Shown here one piece after another: positions 36,902 through 45,819 of a stretch of DNA of 64,000 nucleotides. Location of the stretch: the NCBI GenBank assembly GCA_035445085.1, contig DAOMQA010000003.1, forward strand, positions 128,091 through 192,090, given 5' to 3'. Source of the DNA: JBDHXE01 sp035445085 (GTDB taxonomy: Bacteria > Bacteroidota > Ignavibacteria > Kapaibacteriales > UBA2268). The first letter of the stretch is position 1; each line of letters starts with the position of its first letter. The position numbers were made by a program, and so were the translations under genes. The notes under the pieces are model-generated. The model was given only the letters and a program-made list of their open reading frames with translations. It did no database searches and was not told where the DNA came from.

Positions 36902-38326
36902 ATGCAAATAAACTACAAAGAAATTAAGGAGTTAATACAAAATCTTGCTGTATTAACTCCTGGCTTTACAGCTCTATCGTTAGAGAATAATTATTTTGAA
37001 TATCCGCCCCATTTAAGATATTTAGACAAGATTATAGCAAGGGAAATTGTATCGGGGGGTGCACGCTTAATCATCAATATGCCGCCTCGACATGGAAAAT
37101 CAGAATTAATATCCAAATACCTACCTTTTTGGTTCCTTGGTACTTTTCCCGACAAAAGAATTATACTTTGTTCTTATGAAAAGAGTTTCGCTGTCAGTTT
37201 AGGGCGTAAAGTACGTGATTTAATCAACTTGTATGGTAAAAAAATATTTGATATTGAATTGAGAAGTGATTCGCGTGCGGTTGCGGATTTTAATATATTA
37301 CATCATCGCGGAGGTATGTCGGTAGCTGGCGCAGGTGGTTCTATTACTGGGAAAGGTGCCGACCTTTTAATTATTGATGACCCTATCAAAAATGACGCAA
37401 TTGCAAACAGTTCAGTCATGAGAGATAATATTTGGGAATGGTTTTTGGCAACGGTCTATACAAGAATTGAGCCTAATGGAAATATAATAATAGTTATGAC
37501 ACGGTGGCACCAAGATGACATAACGGGAAGAATATTAGAAAATATAGATACAGGGAATTGGAAACTAATTAAATTACCAGCTTTAGCTAATGGTCAAGAC
37601 ATATTAGAAAGAGATTATGACGAACCATTATGGGAAGATAGATTTAGTAAAAAGCAACTTTTAGATATTAAAAACACCTTAGGCACATATTGGTTTACTG
37701 CATTATACCAGCAAGAACCGTCCATAAAAAATGGAAGTATATTTAAACGCTCTAATTTTAAGTATTTTTATGAAGAAGGGGAGTTCTATTATTTAGAAGA
37801 TATAAATAGTACTAAGTTTGTTCATAAATCAGATTTATCTATATATATTACTGTAGATTTAGCGATTAGTAGCTCACAAATGGCAGATTATACGGTAGCC
37901 TTGGTTGCGGGGCGAAGTCGTAGCGGTGAAATATTAATATTAGATGTAATCAGGCAAAAAATAGGCACAAGTGAACACTTAAGTTTTCTACAAAAAATTT
38001 ATCTTCAATATAAGCCGGTAATAATTGGTATAGAAGCTGTTCAATACCAAGTATCATTAATAGAAATAGCGTCCAAATTAGGATTGCCTGTTAGCTCTTT
38101 AAAGGCTGACAAAGACAAAATAAGCCGTTCATTAGCTATCGCTGCTAAAATCGAACAAGGGATAGTATATTTTAAAAGAAATTCTGCTTGGCGCGATGAT
38201 TTTGAGAAGGAATTATTAGAATTTCCAACATCTAAGCACGACGACCAAGTAGACGCCCTTGCATATATAGAGCGTATAATTTCTCCTATTTCAAGTGTTA
38301 AACCTGTTGGAAGAAGAAAAATATAG
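36902..38326 (+). CDS. Phage terminase large subunit
   Basis: The 474-residue protein has all parts of a working packaging motor. Walker A is 'MPPRHGKSE' (about 60-68), Walker B 'LLIIDDPIKN' (155-164) and a coupling motif is likely near 'IIIVMTRWHQDD' (195-206). The RNase-H-like nuclease has Asp319 in 'ITVDLAISS', Glu378 in 'IIGIEAVQYQ' and Asp448/Asp451 in 'KHDDQVDALAY'. It drives DNA into the procapsid and cuts the DNA. Placement after the lysis genes is unusual, since terminase normally comes before portal and capsid genes. No portal or small terminase is in the window. Confidence 0.9.
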   Translation: MQINYKEIKELIQNLAVLTPGFTALSLENNYFEYPPHLRYLDKIIAREIVSGGARLIINMPPRHGKSELISKYLPFWFLGTFPDKRIILCSYEKSFAVSLGRKVRDLINLYGKKIFDIELRSDSRAVADFNILHHRGGMSVAGAGGSITGKGADLLIIDDPIKNDAIANSSVMRDNIWEWFLATVYTRIEPNGNIIIVMTRWHQDDITGRILENIDTGNWKLIKLPALANGQDILERDYDEPLWEDRFSKKQLLDIKNTLGTYWFTALYQQEPSIKNGSIFKRSNFKYFYEEGEFYYLEDINSTKFVHKSDLSIYITVDLAISSSQMADYTVALVAGRSRSGEILILDVIRQKIGTSEHLSFLQKIYLQYKPVIIGIEAVQYQVSLIEIASKLGLPVSSLKADKDKISRSLAIAAKIEQGIVYFKRNSAWRDDFEKELLEFPTSKHDDQVDALAYIERIISPISSVKPVGRRKI

Positions 38327-38450
38327 TAAATATGATCAATTACAGCAAGAATAATAAAATTGTAAATTTATTGAACCGTTGCTATTATAGCAATATCATT
38401 TGAATATATAAAATATACAAGTGTTTTAAAAGGTAATAATAGGAAATAGT

Positions 38451-39008
38451 ATGGAGTTTAATAATAAAATAAATGATCATGAAGATTTACTTAAAGTTTT
38501 ACAAGAACGGTTTATAAAAAATATGTATCGCCATCCTAATATAGCATGGGATGAAGTTGTAGGTAAATTACAAGTAAATCCTACAAAATTACAATCTATT
38601 AGCATGATGGAAGAAAGCGGGGGAGAGCCTGATATAATAACTAATCCTAATAATAATACAGAATATTTATTTTGCGATTGCTCATTAGAAAGTCCGAAAG
38701 GAAGGCGCAGCCTGTGCTATGATGATGCAGCCTTGGAATCAAGGAAAGAAAATAAACCGCAAGGTAGTGCTGTTCAGTTAGCTAATCAAATGGGGATAGA
38801 GATATTAGATGAAGAGCAATATAAATACTTGATGACTTTTGGGGAATTTGACACCAAAACCTCAAGTTGGGTTAAGACGCCAGACCAGGTTAGGGTGCGT
38901 GGCGGAGCAATTTTTGGAGATTTCCGCTTTGGAAGGGTTTTTATTTACCATAATGGTGCCGAATCTTATTACGCTGCGCGTGGCTTTAGAGGGATAATTT
39001 ATTTGTAA
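38451..39008 (+). CDS. DUF4256 family protein
   Basis: The 185-residue protein carries the family's highly conserved strings: 'LQERFIKNMYRHPNIAWDEV', 'MMEESGGEPD', 'DCSLESPKGRRSLCYDDAAL', 'SRKENKPQGSA', 'GEFDTKTSSWVKTP' and the C-terminal 'YHNGAESYYAARGFRGI'. It matches the family over its whole length. The function of DUF4256 is not known. It follows the terminase by 124 bases, which hold a short inverted repeat (38379-38393), and is of cellular and not phage type, so it marks the right edge of the cassette. Confidence 0.88.
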   Translation: MEFNNKINDHEDLLKVLQERFIKNMYRHPNIAWDEVVGKLQVNPTKLQSISMMEESGGEPDIITNPNNNTEYLFCDCSLESPKGRRSLCYDDAALESRKENKPQGSAVQLANQMGIEILDEEQYKYLMTFGEFDTKTSSWVKTPDQVRVRGGAIFGDFRFGRVFIYHNGAESYYAARGFRGIIYL

Positions 39009-39079
39009 TATAAATGCAGAAAATATAAAGATTTAGATAATTAACATTTATTTTTTTGTATTAACTGATAAGGTGTATT

Positions 39080-40020
39080 ATGCAATGGTATTTAAAAGTT
39101 GTTATGAATTATGCTAACTTTAATGGCAGGGCTAGAAGAAAAGAATTCTAGTTTTTTTTGTCTTGTTTAATCTGATTGTGTCGGTAGCTTTCTCTGTTAT
39201 ATACACTATTCTTGGCACTAGTGTATTAGGTGTTATTTATTCGCTTGCTATATTGATACCTTCGCTAACTGTCGGTATACGAAGAATACATGATATAGGC
39301 AAAAGTGCTTGGTTTGTGCTGGTACCAATTTATAATCTGGTGTTAGCTTGCACTGAAGGTGAGTTTTATGATAATGAGTATGGAGCTAATCCAAAGAGCT
39401 TTGGCGAGCTTACAGATTATCAGATATACTATAAATTTATGAAAACAGGAAGACTAGAGGCATTTAGCGACGGCGTCCTTGCTATAATAATAACAATTAT
39501 GGTGTTAGAATTGAAAGTACCAGAAGGTACTGATATTTCTAATTTAATGCCTTTACTGCCTAAATTCCTATCTTATATATTAAGCTTTGTGTACGTTGGT
39601 ATTTATTGGAACAATCATCATCATTTATTTCATATTATAGAGCGGGTAAATGGCAATATATTATGGGCAAACCTTGCCTTATTATTTAGCCTGTCATTAT
39701 TGCCATTTACGAGTGCTTGGATGGGTGAAAATCACTTTGCGAGCTCTCCCACTATTTTATATGGAGTTAATTTACTATTATGCGCATCCACCTTTACAAT
39801 ATTAGAGATTATTGCTATCAAATCAAACGGCAGTCAATCCAAATTAGCTCGAGCGATTAAAAATAAAATGAAAGAAAATGCTTCAGTTATTTTATATAGT
39901 GTTGGTATTCTCTTAGGGTATTTCTATCCGATTGCAAGTATGCTTTGCTATTCAATTGTAGCTCTAATATGGATAATACCCGATACCAGAATAGAAAAAT
40001 TTCTCGATTCAACAGAATAG
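39080..40020 (+). pseudogene. DUF805-TMEM175 fusion membrane protein, 5' end broken by a one-base frameshift
   Basis: From ATG 39080 (AAGG at 39070-39073) the frame reads 'MQWYLKVVMNYANFNGRARR' then KEF and a TAG at 39149. This is the start of a DUF805 protein. The rest of DUF805 continues one frame over from 39163 ('FNLIVSVAF', 'RRIHDIGKSAWFVLVPIYNL'). Adding one base near 39150 removes the stop and joins both parts. A TMEM175/DUF1211 domain follows from about 39450, with the signature 'AFSDGVLAI' and 'YWNNHHHLF', as in lysosomal/bacterial K+ channels of that family. The frame from TTG 39163 encodes 285 residues. It is either a recent pseudogene, a sequencing error, or reinitiated from a weak start. 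Confidence 0.75.
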
Positions 40021-40139
40021 TTCTCCTTTAAAATTAAATAATTCTAAAATAAATCATTGCAATATTCTTTTAAGTATTGTTGTATGAGACTTGTAATTAT
40101 ATAATGCAGCTTATTCACGTTTTAGGAGTATATTGATAT

Positions 40140-40847
40140 ATGCTAAAAACTATTGCACAAAAAGTAGTAGAATTTAATAGTAATTTAAATTACATTGGGA
40201 GTTTGCCGCTCGGGTTTCGTGTACTTAATCCTTTTATTGAAAATCCCGAAACTATGCTGGTAATGAAAGAATTTTATCATAAATTTTATAACGATAATAA
40301 TAAAAGAAAATTTATTATTGGTATTAATCCTAGCAGGCATGGAGCAGGAGTAACAGGAGTACCATTTACAGACACTAAGCGACTTCATTCTATGTGCGGA
40401 ATTGAAATGAAATCGGAATATACTCATGAGGTATCTTCTGTGTTTCTTTATGATATGATTAATGAATTTGGTGGGGCGAAGTTGTTTTACAAAGAATTTT
40501 ATATTAATTCTCCATTTCCCTTAGCAATTATCAGAAATTCTAAAGACGGTAAATGGCTAAATGCGAATTATTACGATGATAAAGAATTGTTTGAAAGTGT
40601 AAAGGAATTTATGATACAATCTTTAATTAATCATATTAATATAGGTTTAAATACAGATGAAGTTTATGTCTTAGGCAAAAAGAATGCTGATTTTATAACG
40701 TTACTCAATGATGAGGCAAAGCTATTTGGGCGATTGATAGTATTAGAGCACCCACGATTTATACAACAATATAAATCTAAGGAAAAGCAATTATATATTG
40801 ATAAATACATCTTAGCTTTAAAGGGAAGCAATGGAAGCACAAAATAA
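40140..40847 (+). CDS. SMUG2-like uracil-DNA glycosylase family protein (DUF4918)
   Basis: The 235-residue protein has the first SMUG-type motif as 'GINPSRHGAGVTGVPFTD' (about 61-78) and the second as 'LEHPRFIQQY' near the C-terminus. Between them are 'EVSSVFLYDMI', 'GGAKLFYKEFYINSPFPL' and 'NANYYDD', all typical of DUF4918/SMUG2 proteins. Members remove uracil or deaminated bases from DNA. A Ser replaces the usual Gly after 'GINP'. It overlaps the next gene by 17 bases and is probably coupled to it. Confidence 0.75.
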   Translation: MLKTIAQKVVEFNSNLNYIGSLPLGFRVLNPFIENPETMLVMKEFYHKFYNDNNKRKFIIGINPSRHGAGVTGVPFTDTKRLHSMCGIEMKSEYTHEVSSVFLYDMINEFGGAKLFYKEFYINSPFPLAIIRNSKDGKWLNANYYDDKELFESVKEFMIQSLINHINIGLNTDEVYVLGKKNADFITLLNDEAKLFGRLIVLEHPRFIQQYKSKEKQLYIDKYILALKGSNGSTK

Positions 40848-41361
40848 AAAAATATATACTATAGGGCATTCGACTCACCCTATAGATGAATTTATTGATA
40901 TTCTAAAGCACTATTCTATTGAAGTATTAATAGACATACGTAGCTTGCCTGGTTCAAGAAAATTCCCACAATTTAATAAAGAAAACTTAGAAATTTCAAT
41001 GCCTAATTCAGGGATAGAGTATGTGCATTTATTAGGATTAGGGGGTAGAAGAAGAGTAAGAAAAGATTCAACAAACAATCGCTGGCATAATGATTCTTTC
41101 AAAGGCTATGCTGACTATATGGAAACAAAGGAATTTGAAATATCTATAAATATGTTGGAAGATATAGCTAAAAATAAAATGTCTTGCTATATGTGTGCGG
41201 AAGTGCTGTGGTGGCGTTGCCATCGGTCGATGGTTTCTGATTATCTAAAAAATAATAATTGGGAGGTTTTGCATATTCTTTCTAAAAATAGTACGCAGCA
41301 ACACAAATACACCGAGCCAGCCCAAATTATTAACGGTAAATTAACTTATTCCGATACTTAA
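40831..41361 (+). CDS. DUF488 family protein
   Basis: The 176-residue protein opens 'KIYTIGHSTHPIDEFIDILK' and has 'IDIRSLPGSRKFPQFN', 'GLGGRRR' and 'CYMCAEVLWWRCHRSMVSDY', the conserved blocks of DUF488 with its Cys/Glu/Cys-His pocket. The function is not known; DUF488 genes often lie beside DNA-repair genes. ATG 40831 has AAAGGGAA upstream and lies inside the SMUG2-like gene, so the two should be translated together. Confidence 0.85.
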   Translation: MEAQNKKIYTIGHSTHPIDEFIDILKHYSIEVLIDIRSLPGSRKFPQFNKENLEISMPNSGIEYVHLLGLGGRRRVRKDSTNNRWHNDSFKGYADYMETKEFEISINMLEDIAKNKMSCYMCAEVLWWRCHRSMVSDYLKNNNWEVLHILSKNSTQQHKYTEPAQIINGKLTYSDT

Positions 41362-41474
41362 ATAAAATATTTACATACCATAATATTCTTGCTTTTTCGT
41401 CTCACACTCCAATAAGATGTGAAAATTTTAGAATTCATCTTGAATTAATTTACACTAAACATAAGGAAAAGATT

Positions 41475-41924
41475 ATGGCTATCCAACAAAGAATAAATGT
41501 TCATCAGTTAGATCCAAGTGCATTTGATGTAATGATAACAATGGAAAAGCATATAGCTACTACTGATTTGAGTATACAACTTAGAGAATTAATCAAAATA
41601 AGAGCATCGCAAATTAATCATTGTGCATACTGCCTTGATATGCACACAAAAGATGCGCGTAAAGAAGGACTAACAGAACAAAAACTAAATGTTATTGCTG
41701 CTTGGGAAGAAAGTCCATTATTTGATGAGGCTGAAAGAGCGGCTCTAAAATTCACGGAAGAAGTTACTAAAATTGCTGATCATGGAGTGAGCGACACTAC
41801 TTTTAATGAACTGCAAAAGCATTTTACAAACAAGCAAATTGCTCAAATGATTATAGTTATAAATCAAATTAATTCTTGGAATAGAATAGCAGTAGCTACA
41901 AAGCAATTGCACCCAATAGATTAA
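41475..41924 (+). CDS. AhpD-like carboxymuconolactone decarboxylase family protein
   Basis: The 149-residue protein has the active-site pattern CxxC...H in 'QINHCAYCLDMHTKDARKEG', as in AhpD-like alkylhydroperoxidases. The helical context ('LIKIRASQ', 'EAERAALKFTEEVTKI') is that of the YnjA/AhpD-type single-domain group. It likely reduces peroxides with the Cys pair; no partner peroxiredoxin is nearby. It stands 113 bases after the DUF488 gene with its own ribosome site (AAGGAAAAG). Confidence 0.85.
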   Translation: MAIQQRINVHQLDPSAFDVMITMEKHIATTDLSIQLRELIKIRASQINHCAYCLDMHTKDARKEGLTEQKLNVIAAWEESPLFDEAERAALKFTEEVTKIADHGVSDTTFNELQKHFTNKQIAQMIIVINQINSWNRIAVATKQLHPID

Positions 41925-41951
41925 ATTACCTACTTATTCGACATATAGGGA

Positions 41952-42278
41952 ATGAATTGGATAATATTAATTGTTGCTGGTTTATTCGAGGTAGCATTTG
42001 CATTCTGCTTAGGAAAGGCTAAGCAAACTGAAAGTACGGAAATGTATTTATGGTATGGGGGATTCCTCGTCGCCCTTACCATAAGTATGTTACTTTTGAT
42101 GAAAGCTGTTCAAACCTTACCAATAGGGACAGCTTACGCTGTATGGACTGGAGTCGGTGCAGTTGGAACAGTATTAGTTGGAATATTAATTTTTAAAGAG
42201 CCGGCAACTTTCTTGCGTATCTTCTTTCTTACAACTTTAATTGCTTCTATAATTGGCTTAAAGGCTGTTTCTAACTGA
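41952..42278 (+). CDS. sugE: Small multidrug resistance family exporter, SugE/Gdx-like
   Basis: The 108-residue protein has four membrane helices with the family's membrane Glu in 'GLFEVAFAFCLGKA' and the block 'LPIGTAYAVWTGVGAVGTVL'. The 'W-TG-GA-G' form is typical of the SugE (guanidinium exporter) branch and not of EmrE. It exports guanidinium or quaternary ammonium compounds in exchange for protons. The leader is only 27 bases, so no guanidine riboswitch is present here. The GGG before the ATG is unusually close. Confidence 0.83.
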   Translation: MNWIILIVAGLFEVAFAFCLGKAKQTESTEMYLWYGGFLVALTISMLLLMKAVQTLPIGTAYAVWTGVGAVGTVLVGILIFKEPATFLRIFFLTTLIASIIGLKAVSN

Positions 42279-42282
42279 AAGT

Positions 42283-42864
42283 ATGATAATGTCAAAAAAT
42301 TATTTCGATAATACTATTTATAAAGAAAAAGATTATACTAAAGAGATTCTCTTAAAAGGTGAATACGAAAGTTGCATATTTGAGAAGTGTAATTTTAATG
42401 AATGCAATCTATTGGATTATAAGTTTGTGGACTGTAAATTTATCTCTTCAAACTTAAGTCTGATAAAGGTTGATAATACAAGTTTTCAAGATATAGTGTT
42501 TAAGGATTGCAAGGTAATTGGAGTGAATTTTAATAATTGCAATGATTTTGCTTTAAGTTTTTCATTTGATAATTGCATACTAAACAATTCAACCTTTTTT
42601 AAATTAAAAATACCACATACTCATTTTGCTAATTCTAAATTAATAGAAGTCGATTTTGCACAATGTGATTTATCTAACTGTAATTTTGAAAGCTGTGATT
42701 TAGATAAGGCAATATTTGATAGCACAACTCTTGAGAAAGCAGATTTATCAACATCCTTCAATTTTGTCATAGATCCAGAAAATAATAAGATTAAGAAAGC
42801 TAAGTTTTCTAACCTTGGGCTAAGAAACCTACTTCAGAAGTATAATATAGTAATAATAGACTAA
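42283..42864 (+). CDS. Pentapeptide-repeat protein
   Basis: The 193-residue protein shows repeated [FL]xxC/N steps: 'CIFEKCNFNECNLLDYKFVD', 'NCNFESCDLDKAIFDSTTLE', 'KADLS'. Such proteins fold into a right-handed quadrilateral beta helix; some of this size (Qnr, McbG) shield DNA gyrase, but nothing here proves that role. ATG 42283 starts four bases after the SugE stop; a second in-frame ATG at 42289 could also serve. Confidence 0.8.
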   Translation: MIMSKNYFDNTIYKEKDYTKEILLKGEYESCIFEKCNFNECNLLDYKFVDCKFISSNLSLIKVDNTSFQDIVFKDCKVIGVNFNNCNDFALSFSFDNCILNNSTFFKLKIPHTHFANSKLIEVDFAQCDLSNCNFESCDLDKAIFDSTTLEKADLSTSFNFVIDPENNKIKKAKFSNLGLRNLLQKYNIVIID

Positions 42865-42926
42865 ATTTGCATATTAATAATAGATTTTATATTTTAGTTT
42901 TATTAAAACTAATTGGGAATTTTATT

Positions 42927-43802
42927 ATGTCTAATATTAAGTTAATAATAGAAGAAAGAGCACGCAATATAGGTAACTTTATGGTGGGGCGATTGTTGCC
43001 ATTTAGGCAAAAGAGAATGATTGGACCGTTTATTTATATTGACCATATGGGACCTGTTAAAATGAGTGAAAGGCAAAATTTCGATGTTTTACCTCACCCA
43101 CATATTGGCTTATCTACTCTAACATTCTTATTTGAGGGTAGTATTATGCACCGCGACACCTTAGGTAATGAAGTTGAAATTAAGCCCGGAGCAGTGAATT
43201 GGATGACCGCTGGTAAGGGAATTGTTCATTCAGAACGTACGCCCGAGTATTTACGTCATTCTGAAAAAATGATGCATGGTTTGCAAATTTGGGTTGCATT
43301 ACCAAAGCACTTAGAGCAAATGGACGCCGAGTTTTACCATATAAATAAGGAACAAATTCCTACGTGGAGCCAAGGAGCATTAAATTTTAAATTAATAGCT
43401 GGCGAAGCTTTCAACAGAAAATCTACTGTGCCTGTTTATAGTAAACTATTTATGATAGAAATTCATAGTAATAGTAAAGAAGTTGTTAAAATAGGCGAGG
43501 ACTTATACGGCGAATCTGGTTTATATATATTAGAAGGTAGTATAGAGAGTGGAGAACATACATACGAAGCCCATCATTTATTAATAGCTAATGATACCAA
43601 ATTATGTGAATTTACGATTAATGCTGGGAGTACGATTTATATATTTGGTGGCGAACCTTTCCCAGAAGAAAGGTACATAGATTGGAACTTTGTTTCATCT
43701 GATAAATCTTTAATAGAGCAAGCAAAAAATAAATGGATTAATAGACAGTTTGGCGATATTAGAGGAGAAGAAGAAGACTTTATACCTTATCCAACAAGAT
43801 AA
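42927..43802 (+). CDS. Pirin family protein
   Basis: ATG 42927 is preferred because GGGAA lies upstream and pirin homology begins at once ('ERARNIGNFMVGRLLPF'); the frame extends 20 codons further up. The cupin metal ligands are visible in 'LPHPHIGLSTLTFLF' (two His) and 'GKGIVHSERTPE' (His, Glu). Length (291 residues) is normal for the family, with the C-terminal cupin half present. Bacterial pirins act as quercetinase-like dioxygenases or redox-sensing regulators; which one applies here is unknown. Confidence 0.87.
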   Translation: MSNIKLIIEERARNIGNFMVGRLLPFRQKRMIGPFIYIDHMGPVKMSERQNFDVLPHPHIGLSTLTFLFEGSIMHRDTLGNEVEIKPGAVNWMTAGKGIVHSERTPEYLRHSEKMMHGLQIWVALPKHLEQMDAEFYHINKEQIPTWSQGALNFKLIAGEAFNRKSTVPVYSKLFMIEIHSNSKEVVKIGEDLYGESGLYILEGSIESGEHTYEAHHLLIANDTKLCEFTINAGSTIYIFGGEPFPEERYIDWNFVSSDKSLIEQAKNKWINRQFGDIRGEEEDFIPYPTR

Positions 43803-43829
43803 CACTATATATGATTATACTAAGATGAT

Positions 43830-43862
43830 AAATCCCCATAGTTAATGAAACTACGGGGATTT
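43830..43862 (-). terminator. Terminator between convergent pirin and GLUG-protein genes
   Basis: Bases 43830-43843 pair with 43849-43862 (14 positions, five-base loop). One pair is G:U on the - strand but A:C on the + strand, so it suits the - strand transcript slightly better. It probably serves both genes. Confidence 0.6.
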
Positions 43863-43887
43863 AATTCCTAAATAAAGGCTTTTTTAA

Positions 43888-45717
43888 TTAAAATTTATTT
43901 ACATTAGTTAATGTTATCTTATAATAAGTACCCATATCTTCTATTGTACAGTTATTGCCGTCTACGGGAACATATTTACTAGTGTTGCTGTCATAGAACC
44001 TTATTTGTGAAGTACTGTTTAGTACCTTAGGTGCTATTGCAGCTTTGTCTACTCTCATAGTAACAGTAGCGAACAAGCTGTTGTTCGGTCCGCTTATATC
44101 AATGAAATCGGAGCTAATGCTACCTGTAGGGTTATTAGAATTTATCTTTATAGATATGTCTGGAGTATCGCCTGATGCTGTACTAATAGTAACGCTATAG
44201 TTGTGCGTGCCGTCAGTAATTGGGAAGTTATATATAGTATTTGCTTGCATACCCTTTATTGTTAGCTTGCCGCCACTTGTAGTTTGGATATTGCCACCCG
44301 TAATATTACCAGTAAGTTCAAAGTCATTAGAGCCAAGTATCACGGTTTTATTGCCGAAGTCTAAATTTCCGGTATGTGTAGTCTTAGATACTTGTGCTAA
44401 ATTCAACGTTCCATAATCGCATAATTTGCTTAATGCAGTAGCAATATCACTAAAGTATTGAAAATTCCAGCCCAGAGTAGAATTATTATAACTTGCATCC
44501 ACGAATACCAGCGTAATGCAATTACTTAGCCCCGGTATTGGGTTTACTGCTGGGTCGGCTTCAGGCGTATCATAAGTAAACGCCCTCAAGTATGGATATG
44601 AATAATATGAAGAACCGTCTTGTATATTCCAAGTAGTAGAGAAGTTCCAGCTTGTAAAAGTAGCTTGCGTTTTCATTTCAGCTGTAGTTTTACCAGTACC
44701 GCCCGCCGAGCTACTTTTTCCGCTTGTTTGCATGTCCCAGTAGCTATTGTTGCTGACTGTGCCGCCATTGAAACCCACGAGCCCGCCGACATCGTAAGTC
44801 CCGCTAACGCTGCCAGTAGAGTAACTGCCACTAACTGTGCCACCATTGAATCCCACGAGCCCGCCGACAATGCTAGCACTATCGCTAACGCTATCACCAC
44901 CGCCACCGCCAACGCCACCACTACCGCCAACGCCACCACTATCGCCAACGCTACCACTACCGCCAACGCTACCCGTAGAGTAGCTGCCACTGACACTGCC
45001 ATCATTGACTCCCACGAGCCCGCCGACAGTGCTATATCCGTTAGCGCTGCCAGTAGAGTAGCTATCGCTGACTGTGTCACCATTTAATCCCACGAGCCCG
45101 CCGACACCACTATTCCCGCTAACGCTGCCAGTAGAGTAGCTGCCGCTGACACTGCCATCATTGACTCCCACGAGCCCGCCGACAAAGCTACTACTAGCGC
45201 TAACGACACCCGTAGAGTAGCTACTGCTGACTGTGCCATCATTTAATCCCACAAGACCGCCGACATTGCTAGTCCCGGCAATATATACATCAAGTAGCCC
45301 GATATTGCTGACTGTGCTGCCACTGCCAGTCCGCCCAAATAAGCCAATATAGTCGCTATATGTTCTCTTTATATATAAGTTAGATATAGTATGATTTTGA
45401 CCATTGTAGCTGCCAGTAAATCTTGTACTGTTGTTTCCTATTGGAGAAAAGCCATATTGGTCGTTGCCGTTCCAATCTACTGTGCCGTCGCCGTCCCAAT
45501 CTACTGTAGATTCGTTGGCATCGAAGCTTATGTTAGCTGTCTGGATAAAGTATTTGCTCCAATCGCTACTTGTGTTAGATAATTTTATCAAGTCGGCTAT
45601 AGTTGATATTTGGTAAGGCGATCCAGAAGAGCCGTTGCCGCCAGAATAAGTACCCGCAGAAGTAGTAAATGTTCTCATTAACAAAAAGAATAAGCCTAAT
45701 AATATATATTGCTTCAT
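43888..45717 (-). CDS. Secreted GLUG-repeat surface protein
   Basis: The start is set at ATG 45717, since AGAGG lies six bases before it and overlaps the upstream ATG (45723). A signal peptide follows ('KQYILLGLFFLLMRTFTTSA'), then 'GTYSGGNGSSGSPYQISTIA', the usual opening of GLUG proteins. Residues about 130-320 hold 26-residue GLUG repeats ('VGGLVGVNDGSVSGSYSTG'), interrupted by a Gly/Ser-rich low-complexity stretch. After the repeats comes 'NSYWDMQTSGKSSSAGGTGK' and 'TWNIQDGSSYYSYPYLRAF', also typical of the family. The C-terminal ~200 residues are beta-rich without a clear T9SS tail. A cell-surface adhesive role is inferred. Confidence 0.8.
   Translation of the reverse strand: MKQYILLGLFFLLMRTFTTSAGTYSGGNGSSGSPYQISTIADLIKLSNTSSDWSKYFIQTANISFDANESTVDWDGDGTVDWNGNDQYGFSPIGNNSTRFTGSYNGQNHTISNLYIKRTYSDYIGLFGRTGSGSTVSNIGLLDVYIAGTSNVGGLVGLNDGTVSSSYSTGVVSASSSFVGGLVGVNDGSVSGSYSTGSVSGNSGVGGLVGLNGDTVSDSYSTGSANGYSTVGGLVGVNDGSVSGSYSTGSVGGSGSVGDSGGVGGSGGVGGGGGDSVSDSASIVGGLVGFNGGTVSGSYSTGSVSGTYDVGGLVGFNGGTVSNNSYWDMQTSGKSSSAGGTGKTTAEMKTQATFTSWNFSTTWNIQDGSSYYSYPYLRAFTYDTPEADPAVNPIPGLSNCITLVFVDASYNNSTLGWNFQYFSDIATALSKLCDYGTLNLAQVSKTTHTGNLDFGNKTVILGSNDFELTGNITGGNIQTTSGGKLTIKGMQANTIYNFPITDGTHNYSVTISTASGDTPDISIKINSNNPTGSISSDFIDISGPNNSLFATVTMRVDKAAIAPKVLNSTSQIRFYDSNTSKYVPVDGNNCTIEDMGTYYKITLTNVNKF
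44774..45265 (-). repeat. 78-bp GLUG repeat array with a low-complexity insert
   Basis: The sequence 'cccacgagcccgccgaca' or a close variant begins at 44774, 44852, 45011, 45089, 45167 and 45248, that is every 78 bp (81 for the last step). Between 44852 and 45011 an extra 81 bp of Gly/Ser codons (about 44890-44970) is inserted. The array is much richer in G and C than the rest of the window. Confidence 0.75.
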
Positions 45718-45819
45718 AAACATCCTCTTTTAATAGATACTTACAATAAATAATTACAAACATAAGCAAAAAACTGCTTTTTATGTAATTAATAATGATT
45801 AATTGTTAAATTTAAATGT

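Noticed and set aside
32931..38450. Attachment-site direct repeats around the phage-derived cassette
   Set aside because: I compared the flanking spacers by eye and found no shared stretch beyond AT-rich chance similarity.
41925..41951. Guanidine riboswitch before sugE
   Set aside because: The spacer is only 27 bases, too short for any known guanidine riboswitch.
44620..45616. Ala/Thr-rich ORFs on both strands across the GLUG array
   Set aside because: They are shadows created by the GC-rich repeat DNA; only the - strand frame with GLUG motifs and a signal peptide makes sense.
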